DNA from: Cellulomonas sp. S1-8
GTDB taxonomy: Bacteria; Actinomycetota; Actinomycetes; Actinomycetales; Cellulomonadaceae
Direction of reading: 5' to 3'
NCBI RefSeq assembly: GCF_026184235.1
Contig: NZ_CP110806.1
Span: 1,426,001-1,490,000, forward strand
DNA: 64,000 nucleotides
The first letter of the stretch is position 1. Every line of letters begins with the position of its first letter. Made by a program: the position numbers and the translations under genes. Under the pieces are notes generated by a model that did not search any database, had not been told where the DNA came from, and saw nothing but the letters and a program-made list of their open reading frames with translations. Shown here piece after piece: positions 1-8,576 of this stretch.

Positions 1-476
1 ACTCCGACGTCTTCGAGGGCACCGCGCGGGTCTTCGAGCGCGAGCGGGCGGCGCTCGACGCGCTCGAGGACGGCACGATCCAGGCCGGCGACGTCGTGGT
101 CATCCGGTACGAGGGCCCCAAGGGCGGGCCGGGGATGCGCGAGATGCTCGCCATCACCGGCGCGATCAAGGGCGCGGGCCTGGGCAAGGACGTCCTGCTC
201 GTGACGGACGGCCGGTTCTCGGGCGGCACGACGGGCCTGTGCGTCGGCCACATCGCGCCCGAGGCCGTCGACGCCGGCCCGATCGCGTTCGTCCGCGACG
301 GGGACCGCATCCGCCTCGACGTCGCCCACGCGACGCTCGACCTCGTCGTCGACGAGGCCGAGCTCGCGACCCGGCGCGCGGGCTGGGAGCCGCTGCCCCC
401 GCGGTACACCCGCGGCGTCCTCGGCAAGTACCAGAAGCTCGTCCAGTCGGCCTCGAAGGGCGCGGTCCTGGCCTGA
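1..476 (+). CDS. ilvD: Dihydroxy-acid dehydratase, C-terminal part
   Basis: Only the last 157 residues are in the window; the reading frame is open at the left edge (codons start at base 3). The enzyme dehydrates 2,3-dihydroxy-isovalerate and 2,3-dihydroxy-3-methylvalerate, the third common step of valine and isoleucine synthesis, using an Fe-S cluster. The segment shows family hallmarks: [21 protein letters not shown], and the G-H-I-A-P-E-A stretch that follows, ending in a typical C-terminal helix. It stands about 36 kb from ilvBNC, so it is not in that operon. A strong inverted repeat follows the stop codon. Identification is secure; the N-terminal cluster-binding cysteines cannot be checked here. 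Confidence 0.95.
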   Translation, partial: SDVFEGTARVFERERAALDALEDGTIQAGDVVVIRYEGPKGGPGMREMLAITGAIKGAGLGKDVLLVTDGRFSGGTTGLCVGHIAPEAVDAGPIAFVRDGDRIRLDVAHATLDLVVDEAELATRRAGWEPLPPRYTRGVLGKYQKLVQSASKGAVLA

Positions 477-494
477 CCCGCCACCCCCCCCACC

Positions 495-557
495 CCGCCG
501 AACGGAACCTCGCTACCCGTTCCGGGGCCCTGACGAGGAGTCGTGTTCCGCTCGGCG
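495..557 (+). terminator. Hairpin after ilvD, candidate terminator
   Basis: Bases 495-508 and 544-557 are complementary at 13 of 14 positions. An inner CCTCG (508-512) / CGAGG (534-538) stem lies within the 35-base loop. There is no T-tract, so this would be a U-less terminator of the kind common in high-GC actinobacteria. The GGAAC...GTTCC arms resemble the paired hairpins at 10221-10347. Confidence 0.5.
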
Positions 558-661
558 GTGGGTTGGGGCGGACATTGAACGTTTCATGTGGCGACGTGGG
601 GGGGTCGCGACCGCTTGTGTGGCCGTGTGTGCGGGCAGCACACGGGACGTAGGGAGCGGAC

Positions 662-2371
662 ATGCGACGAGGAACCACACCCGCGGCGGTCGCCGTGGTG
701 GTCGTGACCAGCGTGATCGGGAGCACCGCGGCGAACGCGGCGGATCCCGCGGTCGAGGCGGCGCTCGGCGCCAACGCCGGCGTGCACGACACCGCGGACG
801 CGCTGGTCTGGGACGCAGGTGCCGAGACGGCGATCGGGCTGACGGGCGCGTCCGCGACGGTGACCGGCCCCGGCGCGAGCGCGGACGGTGGCACGGTGAC
901 GATCACCGCGCCGGGCACCTACCGCGTCCGCGGCACCCTCGCCGACGGGGCGCTTGTCGTGGCGTCGCCCGGTGACGGTGTCGTGCGCGTCGTCCTGGAC
1001 GGCGCCTCGATCACGTCCGCCACGACGTCCCCGCTGCAGGTGCTCGACGCCGACGAGGTCGTCGTGGTCCTGGCCGACGGGACGACGAACCGGCTCACCG
1101 ACCCGGCGACGTACGTCTTCCCCGAGGGCCAGGACGAGCCGAACGCGACGCTGTTCTCCGCGGCGGACCTGACCATCGCGGGCGGCGGTGCCCTGACGGT
1201 CGTCGGCAACGCGAACGACGGCATCGCGTCCAAGGACGGTCTGGTCGTCGCCGGCGGGACCCTCAGCGTCACCGCCGCGGACGACGGCATCCGCGGCAAG
1301 GACTACCTGGTGGTGACCGGTGGCACGCTCGACGTCACGGCGGGCGGCGACGGGCTGAAGTCCGACGACGACACCCCCGAGGCGGGGTTCGTGCACGTCG
1401 CGGGCGGGACGACACGGATCACGTCGGGTGACGACGGCATCACGGCGGCGTCCGACGTGATCGTGTCGCACGGCGACCTGGCGGTGACGTCCGGGGGCGG
1501 GGTCGCGGGGACGGGGGACGGGTCCAAGGGGCTCGTCGGTGACGTGTCGGTCGTGGTCGGCGGTGGCTCCGTGGTCGTGGACGCCTCCGACGACGCGGTC
1601 CACTCCGACGGGACGATCACGTTCGCGGACGGCAACGCGACGCTCGCCGCCGTCGAGGACGGGGTCGACGCGGGTGAGCGCCTGGTCGTCACTGGCGGCG
1701 CGCTCACGGTCACGACGTCCTCCGAGGGCCTCGAGTCGAAGGTCGTCGAGATCTCCGGCGGTCTGATCGGCGTCACGGCGACGGACGACGCGATCAACGC
1801 GTCCGACCCCGCGGCGCCCGACTCGGTGGGCGCGATCCCGGGTGTCGTCGTCACGATCAGCGGCGGGCTGATCGTGCTCCGTGCGGCCACCGGTGACGGT
1901 CTGGACTCGAACGGCAGCGCCAGCATCACCGGTGGCACGCTCGTCGTCGACGGGCCGACGGAGTTCATCAACAGCGCGGTCGACGTCAACGGGACCTTCC
2001 CGATCACGGGGGGCACCGTGATCGGCGTCAGCTCGAGCGGACTGGTCGGCACGCCGACCGCGTCGTCGCCGCAGACGTGGGTGTCGCTCGCCTCGGAGCA
2101 GCCGGCGGGCACCCTGCTGCACGTGCTCGCGCCCGACGGCGCGGTCCTCGCGTCGTTCCGCACCACCAAGGCCTCGGGCAACCTGCTGTTCTCCCACGCC
2201 TCGCTCCAGGTCGGGGCGCAGTACCGGCTGGCGGTCGGCGGCAGCGCCGACAGCCCGACGACGGGCGGGTACCACGCGACACCCGGCGACGCGTCGGGCG
2301 CCACCGTCGTCGCGACGGCCACCGCGGCGACCGCCCCGGGCGGCGGCTGGGGAGGGTGGCCGCCGCGCTGA
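662..2371 (+). CDS. Secreted parallel beta-helix carbohydrate-binding-type protein (Cthe_2159/DUF4353-like)
   Basis: 569 aa. A signal peptide (basic MRRG start, hydrophobic residues about 8-22, A-N-A-A cut region) predicts export. The body is a run of short beta-helix turns with recurring G-G-T-L, V-T-A and acidic D-D-G-I / D-G-L-K-S-D motifs about every 25-30 residues. That layout is known from the Cthe_2159 family, calcium-binding beta-helix proteins of cellulolytic bacteria reported to bind cellulose or acidic sugars. The C-terminal 90 residues look like a separate beta domain ending in a short Gly/Pro/Trp tail. There are no catalytic motifs of pectate lyases, so a surface adhesin or binding role is inferred. 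TAGGGA at 650-655 lies six bases before ATG; the same bases can be read as a purine-rich ribosome site. Confidence 0.7.
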   Translation: MRRGTTPAAVAVVVVTSVIGSTAANAADPAVEAALGANAGVHDTADALVWDAGAETAIGLTGASATVTGPGASADGGTVTITAPGTYRVRGTLADGALVVASPGDGVVRVVLDGASITSATTSPLQVLDADEVVVVLADGTTNRLTDPATYVFPEGQDEPNATLFSAADLTIAGGGALTVVGNANDGIASKDGLVVAGGTLSVTAADDGIRGKDYLVVTGGTLDVTAGGDGLKSDDDTPEAGFVHVAGGTTRITSGDDGITAASDVIVSHGDLAVTSGGGVAGTGDGSKGLVGDVSVVVGGGSVVVDASDDAVHSDGTITFADGNATLAAVEDGVDAGERLVVTGGALTVTTSSEGLESKVVEISGGLIGVTATDDAINASDPAAPDSVGAIPGVVVTISGGLIVLRAATGDGLDSNGSASITGGTLVVDGPTEFINSAVDVNGTFPITGGTVIGVSSSGLVGTPTASSPQTWVSLASEQPAGTLLHVLAPDGAVLASFRTTKASGNLLFSHASLQVGAQYRLAVGGSADSPTTGGYHATPGDASGATVVATATAATAPGGGWGGWPPR

Positions 2372-2484
2372 CGACGACGTCGGCGACGGCCGCGTCCGGG
2401 AGGGTGGGCGGTCGACCGGGTGAAACGCGCCCGGATCGTGAGTCCGCCCTGCCGGTGCGTCCCGTCATCGGCGATGGTGTGCGC

Positions 2485-4173
2485 ATGACGACCGCCCGGC
2501 GTGACCCCACCGTCCGGACGGGACCCTCCCGGCGCACCAGCGCGCTGCGGCAGGCCGCGTTGCGCGTCGCCACCTGGTGCGTCACCACGGTGTACCGCGC
2601 CTACCGCCTGCACCCGGCGCTGTGGCGGTTCACGGCGCGCCACTACCACCCCGCGATGGAGCGGTTCGCGCGCCTCAACGCGTGGATGATCTGCCAGCAC
2701 GCCTACCTCGACGTGCCCGCGTACCGGCACTACGTCGACGAGGCGGGCTTCCGGTTCCGGTGGTGGGACCTGACGCGCTACCGCCCGACGTCCAAGCACG
2801 AGTACGTCGACCGGTACCCCGAGGACGCGCGCTGCTGGGACGGGGTCATCGAGACGGTCGGGACGGTCGTCGACGAGTCCAGCGGGTCGTCGGGCACGCC
2901 GTACAACTGGATGCGCTCGCGGCGCGAGCTGGCGACGGTCCACAAGAACGTCGCCGGGTACGTGACGTCGCTGTTCGGTACGCGGCGGCTGTTCGCGGTC
3001 AACGCGTTCTCGATGGGCGCGTGGGCGACGGGCACCAACACCGGGATCGCGATGTCGCGCATCGCGATGGTGAAGAACACCGGGCCGGACATCGACAAGA
3101 TCGTCGACACGCTCCGGCACTTCGGCCCGCGCTACACCTACCTGGTCTGCGCGTACCCGCCCTTCCTCAAGCACCTGCGCGACCGGCTCGACGCGGACGG
3201 ATTCGACTGGGACTCCTACGACCTCAACGGGTTCGTCGGCGGCGAGGCGCTGACCGAGGGGCTGCGCGACTACCTGGAGGACCGGTTCGGGCGCGTCTAC
3301 TCCGGGTACGGGGCGTCGGACCTGACGATCGGGATGGCGGGGGAGAGCGACCTCGCGGTGTGGGTGCGGCGCACGCTCGCCGCGGGCGGGCCGCTGCGCG
3401 AAGCGCTGCTCGGCGCCGACGAGACGCGCACGCCGATGGTGTTCCAGTACAACCCGCTCGAGACGTACATGGAGACGACGGCGGACCGGCACCTGCTCGT
3501 CACCCTCAACTCGGCCGACATCATGAGCCCGAAGCTGCGCTACGACATCGGCGACGAGGCCCAGATCGTCACGTTCGACGTGATGAAGGCCGCCATCGCG
3601 GCGCTGCCCGAGCAGCAGCGCCACCGCCTCGCCTTCGGGTTCGAGCGCGCGTACGCGATCCAGCGGATGCGCCTGCCGTTCCTGCTGCTGTACGGGCGCA
3701 AGGACTCCACGATCTCGTACATGGGCGCGAACCTGTACCCGCTCGACGTCGAGAACGGCCTGTACCTCGACAACCCGCACGCCGCGGCCATCGAGTCGTT
3801 CAAGCTGGCGCTCGTCGACATCGGTGAGCACGAGCAGCGTCCGGCGATCCACCTGCAGCTCCGCGCCGACGCAGCCCTCTCCGATGCGGACCGGACCGTG
3901 CTCGCGGAGCGTGCCGCGGCGGGGGTCCTGGGACATCTCGCGTCGGTGTCGCGCGACGTCGCGCAGTCCCTCGAGGAGGACCCGACGGCGGCGGACCTGC
4001 GGGTGCACGTCCACGACCACGGCACCGGCCCGTTCGCGGGCGGCAGCACGAAGATCAAGAACGTGTACCTCGTCGACCCCGACGACCGGGACACCGCGAC
4101 GGCGCACCCCGGGCCCGCCCGGACCGCGGGCTCCGCGGCGCGGCTCGCGCCCGCGGAGGGCGGCGCGGCCTGA
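2485..4173 (+). CDS. PaaK-like adenylate-forming enzyme
   Basis: 562 aa from ATG 2485. The protein resembles phenylacetate-CoA ligase-like members of the ANL superfamily, which activate a carboxylate as acyl-AMP. The AMP-binding loop is E-S-S-G-S-S-G-T-P around residues 131-139, the aromatic YGASD motif is at 275-279, and Y-D-I-G-D (the ribose-binding Asp) starts at 353. It is longer than classical PaaK (about 430-450 aa), with an extra Arg-rich N-terminal helical region. It is the first gene of a four-gene unit with stop/start overlaps. GATGGT at 2473-2478, six bases before ATG, is a possible leaderless promoter. Substrate and acceptor are unknown; no carrier protein is adjacent. Confidence 0.75.
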   Translation: MTTARRDPTVRTGPSRRTSALRQAALRVATWCVTTVYRAYRLHPALWRFTARHYHPAMERFARLNAWMICQHAYLDVPAYRHYVDEAGFRFRWWDLTRYRPTSKHEYVDRYPEDARCWDGVIETVGTVVDESSGSSGTPYNWMRSRRELATVHKNVAGYVTSLFGTRRLFAVNAFSMGAWATGTNTGIAMSRIAMVKNTGPDIDKIVDTLRHFGPRYTYLVCAYPPFLKHLRDRLDADGFDWDSYDLNGFVGGEALTEGLRDYLEDRFGRVYSGYGASDLTIGMAGESDLAVWVRRTLAAGGPLREALLGADETRTPMVFQYNPLETYMETTADRHLLVTLNSADIMSPKLRYDIGDEAQIVTFDVMKAAIAALPEQQRHRLAFGFERAYAIQRMRLPFLLLYGRKDSTISYMGANLYPLDVENGLYLDNPHAAAIESFKLALVDIGEHEQRPAIHLQLRADAALSDADRTVLAERAAAGVLGHLASVSRDVAQSLEEDPTAADLRVHVHDHGTGPFAGGSTKIKNVYLVDPDDRDTATAHPGPARTAGSAARLAPAEGGAA

Positions 4174-4973
4174 TGCGCACCCGCGACTTCTCCCGTGCGC
4201 CCGCGCCGGCCCGCGCGGACGCGCTCGTCGTCGTGGAGCGCCCGGGCGCCGACCGGACGTGGGCGCGCGCCACCCGGCGCGCGGCGCGGGCCGCGGACGG
4301 CTACGCGTGGAGCGCGGGCGTGCGGGCGCGCGACGGCCGCAGCCGGGTGCGCGGCCGGGTGGTGTGCTTCGCGACGCGGGCGCAGGCCGACCGGTTCGTG
4401 ACGCACCTCGACCCCGCGCAGGACCGCTGGCGCACGTTCCACGCCGAGGCCGACGGCTACTCCAACGGCGTGTGGCGCGCCGAGGGCGACGTCATGGCGC
4501 ACATCGAGCGGTTCTCGCCGCTGAGCGGCGAGACGGCACGCGGGCGCACGCCACCGCGCGTCGCACCGGCCCCGTCCCGCCGGGACGGTCCCCGGCGCGC
4601 GCCGAGCGGCACGTCCCCGAAGCCGCCGCCCACCGACGCGCCCCGCACGCCGGCCGGGGCGACCGCGATGTTCCTCGGTGCGACGCGGTACCGGGGACCG
4701 CACTCGTGGCTGGTGCTCGCCCGCGAGTGGTACCCCATGGTGGCGGCCATGCGGCGCATGACGGGGTACGTGTGGCACCGGGTGTACTGGGAGCCGCCGT
4801 TCACGCTCGGCACGCTGGCCTTCTTCGCGGACCGCGACGCGCTCCTGGTGTTCGCGCGGATCCCGGCGCACCGGCGCCTCATGACGTGGATCACGCGCGA
4901 CCGGCGGTACGGCACCGGCGGGTACATCCGCGTGCACGTCGCGGGCCCGGGCGCGGCAGGCGGGACCCCGTGA
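4173..4973 (+). CDS. Uncharacterised protein, possible two-half alpha/beta barrel
   Basis: 266 aa, ATG overlapping the upstream stop by one base (TGATG). I do not recognise the family. The N-terminal half (residues 15-115) has a stretch around AQADRFVTHLDP that resembles dimeric alpha/beta-barrel (antibiotic-monooxygenase-like) folds. A Pro/Arg-rich linker (about 120-165) follows, then a second half with R-Y-R-G-P-H-S-W and a W-H-R-V-Y-W-E-P-P-F segment reminiscent of the same fold. No signal peptide or membrane helix. Its position between an acyl-adenylating enzyme and an acyltransferase-like protein suggests a role in the same modification pathway, but this is inference from neighbours only. 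Confidence 0.55.
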   Translation: MRTRDFSRAPAPARADALVVVERPGADRTWARATRRAARAADGYAWSAGVRARDGRSRVRGRVVCFATRAQADRFVTHLDPAQDRWRTFHAEADGYSNGVWRAEGDVMAHIERFSPLSGETARGRTPPRVAPAPSRRDGPRRAPSGTSPKPPPTDAPRTPAGATAMFLGATRYRGPHSWLVLAREWYPMVAAMRRMTGYVWHRVYWEPPFTLGTLAFFADRDALLVFARIPAHRRLMTWITRDRRYGTGGYIRVHVAGPGAAGGTP

Positions 4974-6118
4974 GCGACCTCACCGTCGTGCCCGTCGGCT
5001 CGCGCGCCGACCTGCGCGACTTCCTGGACCTGCCGCAGCGGCTGCACCCGCGGCACCTGGCGGTGCCGCTGCTGGCGTCGACCGTGGAGTCCTGGTGGCG
5101 CGGGACGTCGCCGCACGCCGAGCCGGTCGAGCTGCTGCTCGTGCGTGACGCGGCGGGCCGCGCCGTCGGCCGGACCACGGCCCACACCGACGCGCGGCTC
5201 GACACCCGCCTCGGCGTGCCGTCCCTGCTGTTCGGCGCGACGGAGTTCGCCGACGCCGGGGCCGCGGGCGCCCTCGTCGCGGCGCTCGAGGAGCGTGCGG
5301 CCGGCCGCGCGCAGCTGTTCGGCCCGGTGTCGCTGCTGCCGAACCAGTCCGGGGGCGTCATCACGTCGGGCTTCGAGGACCGCGGGTTCGTCGACTCGCC
5401 CTGGAACCCGGCCCGGGTGCCCGCGACGTACGAGGGCCTCGGGTTCGAGCGCTGGGGCGAGTCCGACACGTGGGTCGTCGACGTCGCCGCGGCGTCGGCC
5501 GCCGGCCTGCCGACGGCGGACGAGTGGCGCGCCGCGGGGCTGCGCCTGGACCGCGGACGGCGCGCGCACATCGAGCGCCTCGTGCCCGAGGTGCTCGTGG
5601 TGCTCAACCGCGCGTTCGCCGCGCTCCCGTACTACACGGCGATCACCGACGCGGAGATGGCGGCGGCGACGGACGGCCTCGGCCACCTCGTCGACGAGGA
5701 CCTGCTGCTGCTGGCGCGCGACGCGCAGACCGGTGCGCTCGTGGCGTTCGTCCTGGTGGTCCCCGACATCACGGCGTACGTGCAGCGCGTCGGCGGCCGC
5801 CTCGGGCTGCTGCAGCAGCTGCGCCTGCTGGTGACGCGCCACCGGTACCGACGCGACGCGGTCCTGGTCATCCAGGGCACCGACCCCGACCGGCAGGGCC
5901 GGGGCGTGCTCACCCTGCTGTCCCGCACGCTGCACGCGCACCTCGCGACCGGCGGGTACGCGCGGCTGCGCTCGACGTTCGTCGGGCGGGACAACCCGGC
6001 CTCCGCACGGCAGTTCCAGCGCGTCGGCGGGCGTCCCCTGCACGGCGTCACGTTCTACCGTCGGCCGCTCCCGCGGCCCGACGCGACAGCCGCCCCCGCG
6101 GCGGAGGAGACCCGATGA
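4970..6118 (+). CDS. GNAT-like N-acyltransferase
   Basis: 382 aa from GTG 4970, which overlaps the previous stop by four bases (GTGA). The C-terminal third carries a GNAT-type acetyl/acyl-CoA loop, T-D-P-D-R-Q-G-R-G-V-L, followed by a helix and the N-P-A-S-A-R-Q-F-Q-R-V-G segment typical of motif B. The N-terminal half has F-G-P-V-S-L-L-P-N-Q-S-G-G and D-S-P-W-N-P, seen in larger acyltransferases with a duplicated GNAT fold that has lost one active site. Translationally coupled to the adenylating enzyme unit, it could transfer the activated acyl group, which is speculative. No export signal. Confidence 0.65.
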   Translation: MSDLTVVPVGSRADLRDFLDLPQRLHPRHLAVPLLASTVESWWRGTSPHAEPVELLLVRDAAGRAVGRTTAHTDARLDTRLGVPSLLFGATEFADAGAAGALVAALEERAAGRAQLFGPVSLLPNQSGGVITSGFEDRGFVDSPWNPARVPATYEGLGFERWGESDTWVVDVAAASAAGLPTADEWRAAGLRLDRGRRAHIERLVPEVLVVLNRAFAALPYYTAITDAEMAAATDGLGHLVDEDLLLLARDAQTGALVAFVLVVPDITAYVQRVGGRLGLLQQLRLLVTRHRYRRDAVLVIQGTDPDRQGRGVLTLLSRTLHAHLATGGYARLRSTFVGRDNPASARQFQRVGGRPLHGVTFYRRPLPRPDATAAPAAEETR

Positions 6119-7209
6119 CCTCGACGCACGACGACGACCTGCACCGCTGGGTCCGCACCGCCGGCCGGGCACCGTCCGCCCACAACACCCAGCCGTGGTC
6201 CGCGCGCGTCGTCGACGGCCGCATCGAGGTCGCGGTCGTCCCCGACCGGGTGCTCGCGGCCGGGGACCCGTCGTGCCGCGACCTGCTGCTGTCGCTCGGT
6301 GCGTGGGTCGAGTGCGTCGCCGTCGCCGCGGCGGCCGACGGACGCGGCGTCGTCGTCGCGGCGACCCCCCACCTGGACCGGCTCGCGGACCTGCCGGTGC
6401 GCGGTCCCGCCGACGCGGACGCGCCCGTCCTGGTGCTGCGTCCCGACGCGACGCCGTACGCGACGCCGTTCACGCCCGACGACGTGCGGGAGCGCCGCAC
6501 GTACCGCGGGCGCCTGGAGGCCGCGCCCGACCTGCGCGTGGACGCACCCCCGCTGCCGCCGGGTCTCGCGCTGCTCCAGGTCGACGACCCGGCGATGCGC
6601 CACCTCGTCCGCCTCGGCGGCGCGTGGACGGCCTCCCGGCCGGCGGTGGCAGCCGAGCTCGTGCGGTGGCTGCGCCTGGGCCCCGCGCACCCCCGGTACG
6701 CGCAGGACGGCATGACGGACCGCATGCTCCTCCTGCCGCCGGCGCTCGCGCGCGTGGCGGCGCCCCTGACGCGTCGCCCCGCGCTGCACGACGCGGCGCT
6801 GACGGTCGCCGGGTGGGCGGGCCGCGCGGTCGAGGCGGTCGGCCGGTCCCGGTCGCTGCCGCCGGCGCCCGCACCCGGCGAGCCGCTCGAGGGGCCGCAG
6901 CACCTCGTGCTCGTCGCCCGCACCCCCGGCGTCCTCGGCGCCACGGAGGCGCTCGACGCGCGCCTCGGGCTGCCGCCGGTCGACGTGGTGGACGCGGGTC
7001 GCGCGCTGCAGCGGACGTGGCTGCACGCCCGGCGCGTGGGCCTCGCGGTCGCCCCGCACTCCGAGGTGGTCGACTCCCCGCACGCCGTCGCGGGGCTGCG
7101 CCGGCGACTGGGCCTGCGGCGCTCGCAGGTCGCGCTCGCGGTCTTCAGCGTGGGACGGGCGACGGCCGAGGTGCCGCGGTCACCGCGGCTGACCGACCCC
7201 ACCGGCTGA
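6115..7209 (+). CDS. Acg-type nitroreductase family protein
   Basis: 364 aa, ATG overlapping the upstream stop (ATGA). The N-terminal motif A-P-S-A-H-N-T-Q-P-W is the FMN-phosphate-binding signature of Acg-type nitroreductases. Later segments fit too: R-R-T-Y-R-G-R-L, a long helical middle, and the closing L-Q-R-T-W-L-H-A-R-R-V-G-L-A motif that contacts the isoalloxazine. Acg proteins of mycobacteria bind FMN and may sequester it rather than reduce substrates. Here it closes the four-gene unit begun by the PaaK-like gene, so a redox step on the same product is possible. A weak GC-rich inverted repeat at about 7233-7247 lies downstream. Confidence 0.75.
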   Translation: MTSTHDDDLHRWVRTAGRAPSAHNTQPWSARVVDGRIEVAVVPDRVLAAGDPSCRDLLLSLGAWVECVAVAAAADGRGVVVAATPHLDRLADLPVRGPADADAPVLVLRPDATPYATPFTPDDVRERRTYRGRLEAAPDLRVDAPPLPPGLALLQVDDPAMRHLVRLGGAWTASRPAVAAELVRWLRLGPAHPRYAQDGMTDRMLLLPPALARVAAPLTRRPALHDAALTVAGWAGRAVEAVGRSRSLPPAPAPGEPLEGPQHLVLVARTPGVLGATEALDARLGLPPVDVVDAGRALQRTWLHARRVGLAVAPHSEVVDSPHAVAGLRRRLGLRRSQVALAVFSVGRATAEVPRSPRLTDPTG

Positions 7210-7321
7210 CCCGCCACGACGGGAAGGTCCGGCGTCCCCCCGGGACGACAGCGCCACGGCACCGGGACGACGTGGCGGACGCGAGCCCGCGGAGTCGGCC
7301 GGATCCGTCAGGATGGCTCCC

Positions 7322-7378
7322 ATGACCAGCCACCGGGGTGACCGCACCGTGCGGACGGGGTCGGCGTGCTGCGGGTGA
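7322..7378 (+). CDS. Predicted leaderless 18-codon ORF before the FHA gene
   Basis: ATG 7322 to TGA 7378 encodes 18 residues ending A-C-C-G. CAGGAT at 7309-7314 sits seven bases before ATG, the same hexamer and nearly the same spacing as at the phosphotransferase gene (58230). Its TGA overlaps a GTG at 7375 in the frame of the FHA gene as GTGA, the same coupling used throughout the downstream operon. I infer a leaderless coupling ORF that delivers ribosomes to the FHA start. No homology is claimed, and chance cannot be excluded. Confidence 0.35.
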   Translation: MTSHRGDRTVRTGSACCG

Positions 7379-8229
7379 CGCTGCGCGGCGTGGGTGTGCC
7401 CACCGTCGTCCTCGGCACGGGGGAGACGCTGCTCGTCGGCCGCGACCCGCACCGGTCCCTGCCGGCCGACGACCCCGACGCGCAGCTGCGCAGCACCGCG
7501 CTGACCCTGCCGCGGGCCGCTCCGCACGTGTCGCGCGTCGTCGGGGAGATCGTCGTCGGCGAGGAGGTCGTGCGGCTGCGCTGGCGCGGCTCGACCGAGG
7601 CGCAGCTGTCCAGCCTCTTCGACGCCCCCGGGGGTGCGCGGCGCGTCGCGCTGAGCGACGGCATGGCGGCGCTGCTCGACGAGGGCGAGAACCACGTGCT
7701 GCTGCTGCGGGGCCGCCAGACGGCACCCGGCCGGTACACCGACCTCGTGCTCGTCGTCGACGTCACGATCCCCGCGGACCCCGCCGACGCGCGCCCCTGG
7801 GTGCCGGACCCGGACCTCGAGGGGGCGGTCACGGCGCCCGCACCCCGGCTCGAGCGGTGGTCGCGGGAGTGGTACGTCGCGCTCGCGCTCGCCGAGCCGT
7901 GGCTCGTCGGCGCCGACGACTACCCGCGTCCCGCGTCGAACCGCGAGATCTACGAGCGGGTGCTGACGTGGCGCGGCCACGCGTGGAACCTCGAGCGGGC
8001 GCAGCGGGTGGACGACGCGATCCGCGTCATCGCACGCATGGCGTTCGGCCCCGCGGACGACCCGTTCTCCCAGGGGCCGGGCCGCGTGCAGAACGTGCGC
8101 TTCGCGGTGGGACGACGCTCGGCGGAGGTGCGGCTCGTCACGGCCGACGACCTGGCCGTCGTGGAGGCCGCGCGGGCGCGCGGCGAGGGTCTCAACCCGG
8201 AAGGTTCCACCCCCCGCGCCCTGTCCTGA
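7366..8229 (+). CDS. FHA-domain-like regulatory/adaptor protein of the type VII-like locus
   Basis: 287 aa from GTG 7366; GTG 7375 (284 aa) is an equally good start because it overlaps the stop of the 7322-7378 ORF. Residues 1-125 fit a forkhead-associated fold: a first beta strand, V-G-R-D-P, an H-V-S-R motif and a closing E-N-H-V-L-L-L strand. Residues 150-250 are a helical domain with S-N-R-E-I-Y-E-R-V-L, which looks like a winged-helix-type segment. FHA domains bind phosphothreonine, and a Ser/Thr kinase is encoded at the other end of the locus, so a kinase-read adaptor is a reasonable inference. Confidence 0.7.
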   Translation: MLRVTLRGVGVPTVVLGTGETLLVGRDPHRSLPADDPDAQLRSTALTLPRAAPHVSRVVGEIVVGEEVVRLRWRGSTEAQLSSLFDAPGGARRVALSDGMAALLDEGENHVLLLRGRQTAPGRYTDLVLVVDVTIPADPADARPWVPDPDLEGAVTAPAPRLERWSREWYVALALAEPWLVGADDYPRPASNREIYERVLTWRGHAWNLERAQRVDDAIRVIARMAFGPADDPFSQGPGRVQNVRFAVGRRSAEVRLVTADDLAVVEAARARGEGLNPEGSTPRALS

Positions 8230-8250
8230 CGGGCGGGCCCTGCCTAGCGT
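8199..8250 (+). promoter_or_regulatory. Promoter region of first WXG100 gene (P1)
   Basis: GGAAGGTTCCACCCC at 8199-8213 is followed, 46 bases after its first G, by CCTAGCGTCG containing a -10-like TAGCGT (8245-8250). The same arrangement occurs before the gene at 8692. The upstream part overlaps the 3' end of the FHA gene. A binding site for a shared activator or unusual sigma factor is inferred. Confidence 0.5.
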
Positions 8251-8284
8251 CGCGGCACAGCCACGACGACGCGGGGAGCCCGGC

Positions 8285-8560
8285 ATGTACGACAAGAGCA
8301 CGTTCCACGGCATCGACGCCCAGCACTCCCGGCAGCAGGCCCGGGCCATGCAGACGGGGGCGGGCGACCTCGACGGCATCGTGGGGCAGATCGGCTCGCT
8401 GCTGAGCCAGGTCCAGTGGTCCGGCGCCGGTGCGCAGCGCTTCCTCGGGGAGTGGGACGGCGCGCTGCGCCCCGAGCTGCAGGCCGCCGCGGAGAACATC
8501 CGGCAGAACGCCGTCGAGCTCGACCGGCGCGCCCAGATGCAGGAGGACGCGAGCCGCTGA
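8285..8560 (+). CDS. WXG100 (ESAT-6-like) secretion substrate
   Basis: 91 aa, a standard WXG100 length. Two helices flank the W-S-G turn (QWSGAGAQRF), and the preceding helix has the usual spaced hydrophobic residues. The C-terminal helix is Q/E/R-rich and ends QMQEDASR. WXG100 proteins form helical hairpin dimers exported by EccC/EssC-type ATPases; such an ATPase is encoded 1.8 kb downstream. A purine-rich site GGGGAG (8272-8277) precedes ATG. A second WXG100 gene lies at 9951; the two could pair as a heterodimer, which is inferred. Confidence 0.9.
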   Translation: MYDKSTFHGIDAQHSRQQARAMQTGAGDLDGIVGQIGSLLSQVQWSGAGAQRFLGEWDGALRPELQAAAENIRQNAVELDRRAQMQEDASR

Positions 8561-8576
8561 CCCGCGACGCGGCGGC

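Noticed and set aside
584..4107. Long minus-strand open frames across 0.6-4.1 kb
   Set aside because: Low-complexity Arg/Val/Asp products overlapping clear plus-strand genes; no start context or motifs.
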